This document shows, piece after piece, positions 11,341 to 35,242 of a stretch of DNA of 64,000 bases. Below the pieces are notes generated by a model. That model made no database searches. It was not told where the DNA came from and saw only the letters and a list, made by a program, of their open reading frames with translations. The stretch comes from Psococerastis gibbosa (taxonomy: Eukaryota; Arthropoda; Insecta; Psocodea; Psocidae), in contig OZ020489.1 of the NCBI GenBank assembly GCA_963971405.1, forward strand, positions 19,060,290 through 19,124,289, written 5' to 3'. The translations under genes and the position numbers were made by a program. Positions within the stretch are counted from its first letter, which is position 1, and every line of letters begins with the position of its first letter.

Positions 11341-13468
11341 ATGACTGGAGAAATGCGAGTTGCCTCATCAGAAATGGAATACATGTCACAGATAGACCCA
11401 AAATCCAATAGATATCCTGCATGCATTGTTTGGACCCCAATCCCTCTTCTTACTTGGATGTTCCCCTTTATTGGGCACATGGGCATTTGCACATCTGCTG
11501 GAGTTATTAGGGACTTTGCAGGACCATATGTGGTGTCTACAGATAACATGGCATTTGGTACGCCTACCCGGTATTTGCAATTGGACCCAAAAAAGGTTGA
11601 TGGTGGTTCGCAGACATGGGATACTAAAGTTGCCGAAGCTAGCGACATTTACAAGGAGAGAATGGTAAGTCTTTCCTAAGGTATGTAGGAGACACAAAAC
11701 AGAATCACAGCCGGTGGGGAAACACCTTATACGTGTAAAAATCAAATATCTTATGAAATGTCAATCCTAGTCAAAAAATCAAACAGTCGAAATGGTTCTT
11801 AGCATTTTGATATAGTCTATGCTATGATTAAGATACAGATGCATAATTTCACTTTTTTAAAAAGCACTATCGCTGTTGATGGATGGTTTCCTTATATCAT
11901 AACTATATGCACTTGATTTAACACAGATTGACAATTATTGCTTTCCAATTTATACGTAGTATAGGGAAAGCTTTATGATCGTCAAAATTTTCGACTCCGA
12001 GATTTCAACGGATTTACACGTTTTGAGGTCCCAGGAACCCAAAAAAGTGGTTTTTACGAAATGTCTGTCTGTTTATCGATTTCCGGGCAAACCACTTGGT
12101 GGATTTTTCTGAAATTTGTCATGTAACTTAACAAATATCATACCTCTGGTCCATTTTTTTATTTTGGGCTAACTTAATTTTGGGGGGTTTTATTCTCAAG
12201 AAATTCAAAAAAAAAATTATATCTCAAAAACGGCTCGAACGATTTATTTTAAATTCACATATATTGTAGTCGTTAGTAATCTTAATAAAATGCGGGGGGT
12301 CGCTTGCCCCTTGATAGTTTGCTTCTGGGGGTAAAAAAACGAAAATAACAAAATTTCATGAAAAATGACTAAAAAATAATTTTTCTGTGGAACCTCTCTA
12401 TCGATGACTTCTACCTTCAGGCATGTTTTAGGTGTTAAATTGCGTAACAAAACCGGACAGGTAGCTTTCCCAAAAAAGTAATTGGTTTTGAACAATATAA
12501 CTGATATAACAAAAAAAAAAATTTGAAAAAATGATGGAAAAAATTCAAGTTCAAATGCATTGCGTGCCCTGCCATTATTACTGTGTGGTAATGTGTTTGT
12601 CTGACCTATCTAGAATTCACCTTCCAGTGACGTCAGGTGGACCCCCCCCCCCCCCCCGAGATATCCGAAAATTATTTAACAGAAATTACTCATTTTCTCC
12701 ATCTACTAATTGATAAATTGGAAAGCATGTACGAGTAAACTCGGACCGGTTCTTAAATTTGTTTTTGCTGAGAAAACATTTTTGTAGCTGTTATTTTGAG
12801 TATAATTACCATGGTTTCACGGCCGGAGTTACCTATATGTGATGATGCTGTGGAATCCGGGATGAGAGGCCGTGGTCGTTCTGAAAGCGTACTTTTGATG
12901 TTTTTGTAGGGTAAACCCCCCAATTTGGGTTAGCCCAAATTAAAAACGGTCCCGAAATGTGAGTTTTGTAAACCTACAGTGCAAAATTTCATCAAAATCC
13001 ACACTGTGGTTTGCCCACAGAACCGACAGATCTACAGACATTTCATAAAAGACAAAACGTGTAAATCCGTTGAAATCTCGAAATCGAACATTTCGCCCAT
13101 CACCAAGCTTTCCTTATAATACTAACGTATAAATATGAAAGAAAAAAGTTTTATGTGCTGTGCTAAGAGTGGAGAGGGAACCAACACGCGACCCTTTGCA
13201 TTTATTTTACAATTTACTGGCTAAGGCCAACTGCATACTAAGGTGTGAATTTTTCTTTCAGCATAATTTATTCTGCGACAATTGTCACTCGCACGTTGGA
13301 CTTGCACTGAACTTAATGCGATACGAACATGGCAAATGGAATATGGTCAAGTTGGCAGCTTTAATATTCATATGGGGCCGCTACGTCGGATTTTCTGGGT
13401 TTTTAAAAACCTGGGTGCCATTTTTAGTTATAGTATCTTTTTTCGTTATCTTCTTTTCATTATCATAA
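11341..13468 (+). CDS. TMEM222: TMEM222 family membrane protein (DUF778), two exons
   Basis: Exon 1 (11341-11664, 108 codons) starts [20 protein letters not shown] and carries the family signature [35 protein letters not shown] and [16 protein letters not shown]. It ends ATG|GTAAGT, phase 0. Exon 2 (13262-13468) follows TTTCTTTCAG and continues [20 protein letters not shown], then two hydrophobic stretches ([34 protein letters not shown]) before TAA. The product is 176 aa, slightly shorter than the human protein at its N-terminus. Family function is not well defined; it is an integral membrane protein. The ATG at 11341 was chosen because it is the first in-frame methionine. The intron holds Z copies. 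Confidence 0.93.
11938..12754 (+). mobile_element. Repeat family 'Z', copy B
   Basis: Full-length copy in the TMEM222 intron, from GCTTTCCAATTTATACGTAG to CTCGGACCGGTTCTT. It includes the family's internal poly-C/G tract at about 12641-12657, next to GACGTCAGGTGGA. Confidence 0.75.
12895..13135 (-). repeat. Repeat family 'Z', fragment in reverse orientation
   Basis: Matches the Z right half: AACCCCCCAATTTGGGTTAG, AAATTTCATCAAAATCCACA, GTGTAAATCCGTTGAAATCT, then a degenerate TATAATACTAACGTATAAA end. Lies about 140 bp after copy B in opposite orientation. Confidence 0.65.
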
Positions 13469-13629
13469 GTTACAGAAATGATAGGAACATACTATTAACT
13501 GTACTTTCACACAGTACGAGTGGATCCGCAAATGGACCATACGGACCAACGACATCGCTTGTCGGCTGGATTATTTTATTCTTCCTATCCCAAAAGCTTG
13601 GAATATTCCAGTGAAAATTTGTCAATATA

Positions 13630-13635
13630 AATAAA
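13630..13635 (+). terminator. Poly(A) signal of TMEM222
   Basis: AATAAA 160 bp after the TMEM222 stop codon. Confidence 0.6.
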
Positions 13636-13659
13636 TATAGATTTTTTCTGTTCTATTAC

Positions 13660-13836
13660 TAAGCCAACCTAGCGGAGTTAGGGCTATAAGCCCTCTCTTA
13701 CACTCAACTAGGAAAGCCCGGGACCGCCTGCTTCACATCCCCTCCGAAGCATGGCCAGAAAATAAAGCAACTGCAGGACTCGAACCAACAACCTTTCGGG
13801 TGAAAGTTGGAGTCCGTTCCACTACTCTACATGTCC
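13660..13836 (-). mobile_element. tRNA-derived SINE 'B', copy 1
   Basis: On the minus strand the element starts GGACATGTAGAGTAGTGG. It has an A box (TAGAGTAGTGG, 13819-13829) and, 32 bases later, a perfect B box (GGTTCGAGTCC, 13776-13786), the internal Pol III promoter of a tRNA. CTTTCAC in the anticodon position recalls tRNA-Glu. The non-tRNA body follows (TTTCTGGCCATGCTTCGGAG ... CTCCGCTAGGTTGGCTTAG). Other copies: 49488-49665 (-) and a worn one at 30500-30625 (+). Confidence 0.82.
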
Positions 13837-13887
13837 ATAATATGCTAAATGCACAAAGAACAGACATGGGCCGGTCACAGCAACTTT

Positions 13888-14750
13888 AAGAACCGGTCCG
13901 AGTTTACTCGAACATGCTTTCCAATTTATCAAAATTAGTATATAGAGAAAATGAGTAATTTCATGGTAAATAATTTTCCTATGGTTAAATTTACGATATC
14001 TCGGGGGGGGGGGGGGGGGGGGTGTCCACCTGACGTCACACTCGTCACTGGTGGTGAGGTAAATTCTAGATAGGTCAGACCAACACATTACCGCACAGCA
14101 AAACTGGCAGGGCACGCAATGCATTTGAGCGTGAATTTTCTATCATTTAAAAAACAAAAAACATTCTTTTGTACAAAACCAAATACTTTTTTGGGAAAGC
14201 AACCTGTCCGGTTTCGTTACTCAATTTAACACTTAAAACATACCTGAAGGTAGAAATCATCGATAGAAAGGTGTCGCTGAAAAATTATTTTTTAGCCATT
14301 TTTCATTAAAATTTAGTCATTTTTATTTTTTTACCCCCAGAAGCAAACTATCCAGAGGCAAGCGACCCCCCGCATTTTATCAACATTAACAACAACTACA
14401 ATATATGTGAATTTAAAAGAAATCGTTGGAGCCGTTTTGGGGAAATAATTTTTTTAAACGTTTTTTTGAAGTTTTTTGAAAATAAAAACCCCCCAAAATG
14501 GAGTTAGCCCATAATAAAAAAAATGGTCCCGAGGTATGATTTTTGTGAACCTACATGCCGAATTTCATCAAAATCGACCGAGTAGTTTGCCCGGAAATCG
14601 ACGCACAGACAGACAGACAGACATTTCGTAAAAACCACTTTTTTTGGTTCCTGGGACCTTAAAACGTGTAATTCCGTTGAAATCTCGGAATCGAAAATTT
14701 CGACCGTCACAAAGCTTTCCTTATACTTCGTATAAATTGGAAAGCAATAA
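13888..14750 (-). mobile_element. Repeat family 'Z', copy C
   Basis: Reverse-oriented full copy, AAGAACCGGTCCGAGTTTAC to TACTTCGTATAAATTGGAAA. It carries a G-run of about 18 at 14004-14022 beside GTGTCCACCTGACGTCAC and a (CAGA)n stretch near 14610. Bases 14751-15254 beyond it contain only a short TATA microsatellite. Confidence 0.75.
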
Positions 14751-15254
14751 ACATTCTGATTAAGACTGGAGTCATGGAACACCTATAGACAAATAAAGGC
14801 TAACTGTTCCAAGCGGTAACTGCCAACAAAAACCAAATGAGAACCGTATACATAGACCGACCGGCGCATATCCTGTAAAGTGTCCCGCGCCTTAAAAAAT
14901 ATATGTATACATATATATATATAGTACTGTGAAGTATCGTACGTAGCTACTCACACAAGCGCGCACAATTTGAACATATTTAAGGCCCCTCCTTACCTTA
15001 GCGGACATGGCTACACCCCGTCCCCATTACTTCCTGGTTGTAAATATAGCTGTTTAATGGGGACGAAAGATTCAAAGGTTAGTAAAAAGGAATTTTAAAT
15101 AATTTTGCGTGAAATGATACCGACGTCAATGATCTATCCTAGCCCACCAATCAATAATCAGAGCGAGAATTCTACATAAGTTAATCATCCTTCAATGGGC
15201 AGTGTCACACACAAAAAAACCAATTACGACAAACCTAAAACCTTTGATTCCAGC

Positions 15255-15650
15255 ACCCTTTAAGGGCCAACCGGAGTCGCCCATATTCCATTTTCAGTCC
15301 AAACTTCAATTTCTCATGAAATATGGAACGCAGAACAATGACAAAAATGTTGAGTCGCAAGGAGAATTTTTTCTCCTAATTTTGATATACACCGTAGTAT
15401 GTGGCCTTAACTAACCCCAATTCGCCACAGTTGATGAACTCCTTCAACTTGAACTCCTGAGTGACCGTTATTTTTTGCGTATCAAGTTCACTAACTATAG
15501 CCTATCGCTATGCTTGCTACATACTATGTATCAAAATTAGGAGAAAAAATTCTTCTTTCGACTCAGCATTTTTACATTGTTTTATCTTTGATATTTCATG
15601 AGAAATTGAAGTTTGCACATAAATGGAATATCGGCGACTCCGAGTTGCTC
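15255..15650. repeat. Long imperfect foldback element
   Basis: A left arm at about 15262-15392 (AACCGGAGTCGCCCATATTC, AATTTCTCATGAAATAT, TTTTTTCTCCTAATTTTGAT) is matched as reverse complement by a right arm at about 15525-15645 (ATCAAAATTAGGAGAAAAAA, ATATTTCATGAGAAATT, GGCGACTCCGAGTT). Arms are about 120-130 bp with scattered mismatches and a loop of roughly 130 bp. No ORF. Confidence 0.7.
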
Positions 15651-15830
15651 TTAATAAATGCTCAATTTTTCAACAGCATTATTAAAGAAATTAAAATGTT
15701 GACTATTATGTTTTTTCACTTTGTTTGATGTGTTGATATTTATTGACTGTTGTAAGTTCTTGCCCTCAAAATTATACTAATTAAATTATTAAACTAATAA
15801 TCGAATTCTCATCAAACCTTTTACCATATA

Positions 15831-16660
15831 AAGAACCGGTCCGAGTTTACTCGAACATGCTTTCCAATTTATCAACATTAGTAGATAGAGAAAATGAGTA
15901 GTTTCATGGTAAATAATTTTCCTATGGTTAAATTTCGGATATCTCAGGGGGGGGGGGGGTTGTCCACCTAACGTCACTGGAGGGGAGATAAATTCTAGAC
16001 AGGTCAGACCAACATATTACCACACAGCAATAATGGCAGGACACGCAATGCATTTGAGCGCGAATTATCTATTATTTTTCAAAAAATAATTTTTTGCACA
16101 AAACCAAATAGTTTTTTGGGAAAGCAACCTGTCCGGTTTCGTTACTCAATTTAACACCTAAAACATGCCAGAAGGTAGAAATCAGAAAGGTTTTGCAGAA
16201 AAATTATTTTTTAGTCATTTTTCATTACAATTTAGTTATTTTTATTTTTTTACCCCCAGAAGCAAACTATCAAGGGGCAAGCGACAACATTAAAGACGAC
16301 TACAATATATGTGAATTTAAAAGAAATCGTTGGAGCCGTTTTTGTAAATTAATTTTTTTAGGCGTTTTTTTATAATAAAACCCCCCCAAATTGAGTTAGC
16401 CCAAATTAAAAATAAAATGCTTCGAGGTATGATTTTTGTGAACCTACATGCTAAATTTCATCAAAATCGACCGAGTAGTTAGCCCGCAAATCGATGAACA
16501 GACAAACAGAGCTACAGACAGACATTTCGTAAAAACCACTAAAACCACTTTTTTGGGTTCCTGGGACCTCAAAACGTGTAAATCCGTTGAAATCTCGGAA
16601 TCGAAAATTTCGACCGTCACAGAACTTTCCTTATACTACGTATAAATTGGAAAGCAATAA
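15831..16660 (-). mobile_element. Repeat family 'Z', copy D
   Basis: Clean full-length copy (830 bp) from AAGAACCGGTCCGAG to ATAAATTGGAAAGCAATAA. Near both ends TTGCTTTCCAATTTAT-type blocks lie inverted to each other. The G-run sits at about 15947-15959 next to TGTCCACCTAACGTCAC. A good reference for the family boundaries. Confidence 0.78.
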
Positions 16661-17720
16661 AGCTATTACCGGTATATACACGATCTTATATCGATGATTT
16701 AAATATACAGGGATGAGACGTTGTATATTTTCCAGGAGGGGCAAGAAACCATAAACTATACTGTGGAATTTTTAAATATATTAATAATAAGTACCAACTC
16801 CACCTTTAGGTAAGGGAGCTGTGACTACGAGCTTCACAATAGCAATTGACACACAAGGCCGTTGTCAGGAATTAGTGGAGGGGTTTTCTGGAACAATTAT
16901 CCATACGAATCTACTTGCTGTTCTATATCACATTATTATTTTATTTATGTATAGAAACTAAAAGAGTAAAAAATCGAAATAGAGGGACATCACTTTTACC
17001 TGGGCCACCCCGAGGTTTGAAGCGATAAGCACAAATCCATATAATTGCAATCAATCAATCTTTGTCCATGACCCACCAAGGTGGGATAGACGGCGCCAAA
17101 AAGAAAAAAACAAAAATTTTCATGCGGAAGCATACGTTAGATGGGGGGGGTAATGTTTAAGCATCCCAGCTACAAATAGGGGAAGGGATCTCTCCTGGAG
17201 ATTTTTGGATAAAAAATTGGGTATTCAAATTATACAGAAAGGAGGTCTCCATTGAGAAATATGTTATCTTGTGAAAGCAACCAAAAACTTGGTATGCAAT
17301 GTAGCTCAAATTTTACAACAATTTAGTATTGAATTAAACTATAGTTATTTCAAGTTATCAGGGGGATGACAATTGGTTTCCCCCCCTGTTGTTGCGTCCC
17401 TGCAAATATATCCCTAATACATAACACCCTACGCTTGACGGATTATTCATGAAATAGGCCTACGTGGCAGAATTTATACCGTGTAATTGAAGTAGGTATA
17501 ACAGAATTATAGTAAGTTATAGGTTTGATAAAGCATACAATAAATACATATCTGACGTCCCACCACAAAACAATTATTGGAGACCGATTTAAATACAATT
17601 AAGAATAAAAATTAATTTATATATTTGAAAATTTTGAGACCAGGGCCTCCCGTTTGATTCAATCTGACGCTTATTAGTATGCATCGTAAATAGTCTATCT
17701 TCGATAGGCTTAAAAAAAAG
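16661..17720. other. Spacer with repeat ends
   Basis: Contains a LINE-like tail in reverse at about 17041-17095 (minus strand CAAAGATTGATTGATTG, like the tail of the LINE in the CHMP2A intron). A single hAT-like end lies at about 17380-17403 (minus strand CAGGGACGCAACAACAGGGG), with another possible end at about 16856-16890. No gene found. Confidence 0.4.
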
Positions 17721-17721
17721 T

Positions 17722-17727
17722 TTTATT
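17722..17727 (-). terminator. Poly(A) signal of the UMAD1-like gene
   Basis: AATAAA on the minus strand, 134 bp past the stop codon. Confidence 0.5.
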
Positions 17728-17860
17728 TATTCAAATCCATGTACATCAGGGATTTGTCTGCTAGCCCTTTCTTTTCCACTGTCGTAAATCTTGGGGCAAC
17801 TTCAACAATTTTCAACAGAAGTGTGATTTAGAGTGACCCTGAAAACCAATAATTAATATT

Positions 17861-18264
17861 TTACTGCACCACAGATCTTTCATTTTTGAAGTCATAATCG
17901 AATAAAGCAGTTATATCGGGATGAACACAGTCTCTGGCTTTGATTAAAATAGACTGTATTGAGGCGTCACTTTCACGAGAAAATTTACTAGATAAAAGAA
18001 ACGGCACTCCCGATAGCATGTCTAACTTATTTTCACACACTTTTGTTTCCACCAATGTTGTTTGTACGGGGTATGGCAAGCTGGAGCGGGTGTCAACGTT
18101 GTAGGGAAGTTTTGTAGCTAGCGTTGGGTAAATTGATGAGCCATCAGATGTGTTGTCAATAATAACGAAGTCATCAGAAGGTATGTCACTGACTTCTGAA
18201 GCAATTTCGTCATTCCCGCGCGATTTCTTCCTTCCAAAGATATTTCGGAACATTCTGTTGAGAA
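17861..18264 (-). CDS. UMAD1: UMAD1-like (UMA-domain) protein, last coding exon
   Basis: The coding part is 130 aa (ATG at 18253, stop at 17861-17863). The N-terminus MFRNIFGRKKSRGNDE is basic. A DDFVIIDNT segment recalls the DGFVLLGDT of human UMAD1. The C-terminal half has the UMA pattern: LDMLSGVPFLLSSKF then LFDYDFKNERSVV. UMA domains bind ESCRT-I in UBAP1 and MVB12. The reading frame is preceded by TTCTTGCAG at 18265-18273, so the exon starts at 18264 with 11 bases of leader and the 5' UTR is spliced. The family call rests on short motifs and length. Confidence 0.72.
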
Positions 18265-19549
18265 CTGCAAGAATATTTAATTGAAATAAATAAGTAGGTA
18301 CCCAATCCTCTGTTGTTTGTTATTGTTCCCCATGTCAGTAGAAGTGAGTAGCATCGTACATTTCAAATTCACCAAAAGATACTCTACATAACATGCAGTG
18401 TAACTTTTACGTATAGAAGTAAGTAAACGGAAGTAAATTTCAGATCAGCTTCTGATACAACTGCGGGTGCCTGTCAGCCTGACATCAATTTTGGTATCAT
18501 CTGCGTTCATATAATATGTACATAACACATTGAGGAGCAATACTCGCCAGAGTTTTAGAATGATGGCGGGGGCAAAACTAAGTAGATCAGGCTGGATAAG
18601 GAAGAATTGAAAATAGAAGAGCAAAACAGTAGGGTTTTACGCATTTTAGTTGTAAAGTATAGCTGTAATTTTACAAAGCTAAAAAAGGAATGCTTATATT
18701 CATATTGTTGCAAAGGGACCATGAAGTATGAACCACGTTTTACAATGCTCGAGGCTGGGGGACGAAGCCCCCCCCAAAAGAGCGGGGGGGGGGGGCAAGT
18801 TGGACAGTGCCCCCCCCCAACATTACGCCCCTGATACTCCCCGGTAAACTATTGGTTAAAAAAAGGATGAAAACAACGAGTCCTAAAATCGACCTTTATC
18901 TAATCATCGGAATAAGGGTGACTGGGTAAACCAAGGTCTATAGCAATAAACTAGAAAACCTTGACGGAATCATGAGCTAAATATCTGCCATGCCGCATTG
19001 GCGTCTGAAATTTTAAATTAACAATACCTACCTGTGTTACATAAAATCTTGATGATTTATACAATGTTCGTCAACTTTTTGGCGATTGATTTCGTCATGA
19101 CTTCAGTCACTCCAGTCAGACTTTCATTTTTTGTTTGGATTTTTATTTTTTTTTTTCATTTTTTACAGCGCATTTATTTTTAAAGCACAGAGATAATGCG
19201 TATTACTCAATAAGAAATTAAAAATCCCAAATAATATAAATAAAAACAACTCTTAATTATTTAATGTTTTAAAAATAGTACATAATATATATGATATTTG
19301 TAAAACCTTGGCCCAATATTGATATAAAATTATATTTTGCTTTTATCTGTTATTTAAATGCTGTTGCTTCCACGTCTTTCACGTCTTTGTAGTTTGTTTG
19401 TCGACCATTTTACATCTTTCGTTTTGTAATTTGTTACGAATTTTTGTTGTAATGGTTTACAACTATATTTTATATTTTAACAATCGTGATTGATAAATAA
19501 AGATATATTTTATTGTTAAAGTTTGAAGTAACTGTAAGCAGACAGTAAA
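18265..19549. promoter_or_regulatory. Head-to-head region between UMAD1-like and BAP60
   Basis: The two genes diverge from this 1.3-kb stretch, which must contain both promoters and the 5' non-coding exon of the UMAD1-like gene. A hAT-like element occupies 18548-18833. No core promoter motif is distinctive. Confidence 0.45.
18548..18833. mobile_element. hAT-like MITE 'G', copy 1
   Basis: Starts CAGAGTTTTAGAATGATGG and ends CATTACGCCCCTG. Flanks ATACTCGC (18540-18547) and ATACTCCC (18834-18841) match 7 of 8 bases, the hAT duplication length. It shares its body (TTTTACGCATTTTAGTTGTA, CATATTGTTGCAAAGGGACC) with the reverse copy at 42879-43178. Adjacent long G and C runs near the right end could form a hairpin or quadruplex. 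Confidence 0.75.
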
Positions 19550-31825
<12,276 letters not shown>

Positions 31826-34049
31826 AATATATCAAGACTATAAATGTGTGAAAGAGTATGTTTTGTAGGCAGTATTATGTAGGTATGGAGGACTGGAGGA
31901 GAGGACGAATAAGCCACCGTATATTTCTACTTATTGCATTTTGCAAGCAAATCTTCAACACAATAGGGGTATTCACTGTGTTGGGTTTACTCTATGGGAA
32001 GGAAGGAAACTGATGGAAAATAGTTAAATGGAACTCCAGTTCTTCGATTAGAAAAATAATGCTATAAGGAAACGTATTTCCAAACATTCCCACTTTACTT
32101 AACTACTACGTTGGGTAAACTGTACTTGGGGAATCGAAAACGGCCATATTTGTTGTTGTGCTGTTGAATTTAAAAAATGAGCTCTGCGACATAAATTAAT
32201 TTTTAAAAAAAAGGAAACATGTGGCAAGAGGTGGACCACAGCAGATGTTCATAAGGTAATAGCCAAAGGCAAAGAAACTTAGGAGGTAAGTTAGGTTAGG
32301 TTTTTCTATTTCTATGGTCGGTGGAGGTATCCTCACGCTGAGCTATTTCTCTATTTTCCCTCTATCCCTTTTCTATCAACACAGTGAATATCCCTATTAG
32401 GTTAAATCGCATTTATGTACTATCCCACCACGATAGAATGTCATTTGGAACGCTTTGTTTATTCGAAAATCGCATATGCGGAACACCAAGTTTATTCGAT
32501 AGTGTGTGAAGTGTTCCAAATTTCATCCTATTGTGGTCAGGTGGTAAGTCCGCAACATACAATGAGTTGCATTTGGTTTTCAGTTTTTTTTTAAAACTAA
32601 AACTTGTAACGAAGCGTGTAAAAAACTCTTTCTACGATGAACCGGAATATTTATTGTAGTAATGGTAATGTTTGTAAACAACGGTAATATGGAATCAAGC
32701 GAAGCAAATATGGCTATTTCCTTACAAAGGCTTCGGTGAGCCAGTGCATAAGAATTTATGGTAAAATAAACCTACGGAAGCTTATTGTTTCCAAGTAACT
32801 TGACTCTGAAGCAAGAAAGAAAGAAAATTGTCTTCATTTTCCATGTGGGCGAATTTTGGGTCTTTCGGCCCACTCTTACAATTAACCCACTGAAGCTTTG
32901 GTTTTCATTAAATAACTTATGTATAACAAATTTAATTTCATAGTTGAAACGTTTGTGTGAATAGTTGTTTGAATTAAATGGGTACTTGACATATATAAAA
33001 TGTTCTTTTATTATTTTTTTAATTTGCTGTCTTTCTTGCATGCAAATGACGCATTCCCGTCATTTTTGTAAACTAGAATCATTCATTGGCGCACCTGGCA
33101 TGCACCGTAAACCTGTAATTCAAATTTAATTTTTATTTTGTATTATGTATTTTCAAATAACATGTCCGCAGACTTTCCAAGTAGTCTATTTCTTCACAAA
33201 TTAAGGCAGGAATGTACGAAAGAAATGCTGAACTTTTTAAATTCAAATTATGTAAGCAGGGACTCCGTCATCACTTTTTTCTTATCAGCTTCGGGATGTC
33301 TTAAATACATGAGAATTTATAAGGGGGCTCTCCAAATCCACTGGTGTGCCCCACATTAACAGGTCCCCTTTTGAAAATATTACAAGAAATAAATTGACAT
33401 ATTAATCAAGAGTTTAATACACAAGCTCAGTAAAAAATATTCGGTACAATTATGATTCCAATAAAAACTTAACTTCTCATCTGAAATAACTTACTAATGG
33501 CAGGCACTTGAGATTAAAGGTCATATAAAGATAAAGATAGAGATTTCAATTTCCACTTCGAAACAATGTTATACAGTTAAGATTTAAAGGCAATAAATGT
33601 AATATCGTGTCACTAGTCCTTGGAATGACTTACTGTATATCGTAGAATTGTAAAAATATATTGATTTGGATTGGAGGGCCGCAGCGAGTGAATCAAGTTT
33701 TCATTCATACAAGTAATTATCGCAGCCATTTATAATATCAGTCATATTATTAGTCCTACCATTTAATTTGAGCAATAGCAAAAATAATACGAATAAAATA
33801 TGTATTAATAATTATAAAGTAAAAACTTATTTTCCTATGCAGAAATAAATAAAAAATTAATACACCATACGGCTTTCAACACACTACTAACTACTTAACT
33901 TTGCAGTATAGTACAGAAAGCAAAATTCAGCAATGAAAAAGACTTAATCTATTTATTAATTTGTTTACAGTAGACAATATTTTCACGTTATTTTGGATAA
34001 GTTAATGAGCTCATTTAATTCTTTGTTATCAAAAATCCTTAACGGTTCT
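31826..34049. other. BAP60-AGTRAP tail-to-tail spacer
   Basis: Includes the BAP60 3' UTR without a clear AATAAA close to the stop. An imperfect foldback lies at about 32426-32543 (CCACCACGATAGAATG ... CCTATTGTGGTCAGGTGG). Nothing else is recognised. The short open frames are AT-rich and unsupported. Confidence 0.4.
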
Positions 34050-34645
34050 GGCCTTCCCTCGATGCTACGTTATGTATATGTAATTAAAAATAGTAAGTTC
34101 TTCTAAAATTATCCTCCATATCGATTTCATTCTTTTCCCGACCACGTCAACACCCAAAACACTCTTGTGTTCCAAATTTCGAACCACAATGACGTCTATG
34201 AACTTTTTCTTAAATATCACCTTGACTGAACGCCATCTTGAAATCGTTGATTTGTCGTTAAAGTGTTTATCACTATTATCGTATATAATAGTACGGGCTT
34301 TCAGTTAGACTTTATTTCATTCCTCTGCAACCAATATTAACTGAGATATGAGTTATATAAGGTTTTAATCGGCCGCGACCTTGTTCCAGGCGAATCTATC
34401 TGGTTAACGAACTCGATCAAGACATTTGTATGATAAATTTTTGGGCCAAGTTTAATCGGTTAATATTTACGGAAGTTACTGTTTCCTAAAATCGATACAC
34501 TGTATATATACATATAATATATATGCAACATTTTGAACGGGGGGTGGTTTTAGGCTCAGTGGGTCATGAAATGAAAAGTTGTGAAGACATTTTCCGGAAG
34601 TCGAACATGGGTAGATGAATCTCCCTAAACAGGCAGGTTTATGCT
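34050..34645 (+). mobile_element. Repeat family 'B', copy 1
   Basis: Shares AACACTCTTGTGTTCCAAAT, CTTGAAATCGTTGATTTGTC, GAACTCGATCAAGACATTTG and GTAGATGAATCTCCCTA with copies at 42350-43247 (-) and 61093-61718 (+). A TA microsatellite lies at the same internal position in all three. The TA-flanked inverted end GGGAGATTC suggests a mariner-like MITE, but the left edge is unclear. Confidence 0.65.
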
Positions 34646-35169
34646 AAAATAGTATAGTGGCTAATCTGTTCCTATATTGTAATGCAGGAACAAGAAAGTT
34701 TAAAATAAGATACAGATAATCTGATCACATCAGTTTGTTTATACTACTTATTACAGCCACAAAAATTAAGTCTATGATGTGACAGGAAATGATTAGTTTA
34801 GGACTTATTGTCAAAGCTCTTGAGAGATAAATATGAAAGTTATTGTACTAATTTACAAAGAAATGAATGCAATAGCTAGAAATGTGCATCCAACGCTTAG
34901 TTTGTGAATCGTAAGGTTTGCTTACAAGTTATACACAATCTGTATCAGAGGCAGCAAAACCAAATATACGAAAGAGATAATTAAGTAAGAATTAGGAATT
35001 TTTAGTAGATTTCACCAAATGTCCGAAACTGTAGGAGACAGTTCACTAAGTCGCAAGAAGCAACAGACAACCATTGAAAGTGCGGCCGATGTGATGGAGT
35101 CAGATTATCCCCTGCATTTTTTCAGCACTAATCCAAAATGCTTCCCTACTTAATTTCTGTTGGCTAAAA

Positions 35170-35175
35170 TTTATT
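35170..35175 (-). terminator. Poly(A) signal of AGTRAP
   Basis: AATAAA on the minus strand, 68 bp after the stop codon. Confidence 0.6.
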
Positions 35176-35242
35176 ATGTAAATATCATTTTTTTTTTAAT
35201 GGCCGTGGTGATGATGATTATGATGATTCATTAGAGAATCCA

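Noticed and set aside
11307-11745. Overlapping frames on both strands of TMEM222 exon 1
   Set aside because: The plus-strand frame matches TMEM222 throughout. The others only mirror it.
32281-32305. TTAGGTTAGG, an arthropod telomere-like motif
   Set aside because: Only two units, flanked by ordinary spacer DNA.
33138-33359. 73-codon open frame between BAP60 and AGTRAP
   Set aside because: No recognisable domain, AT-rich codon use, no nearby processing signals.
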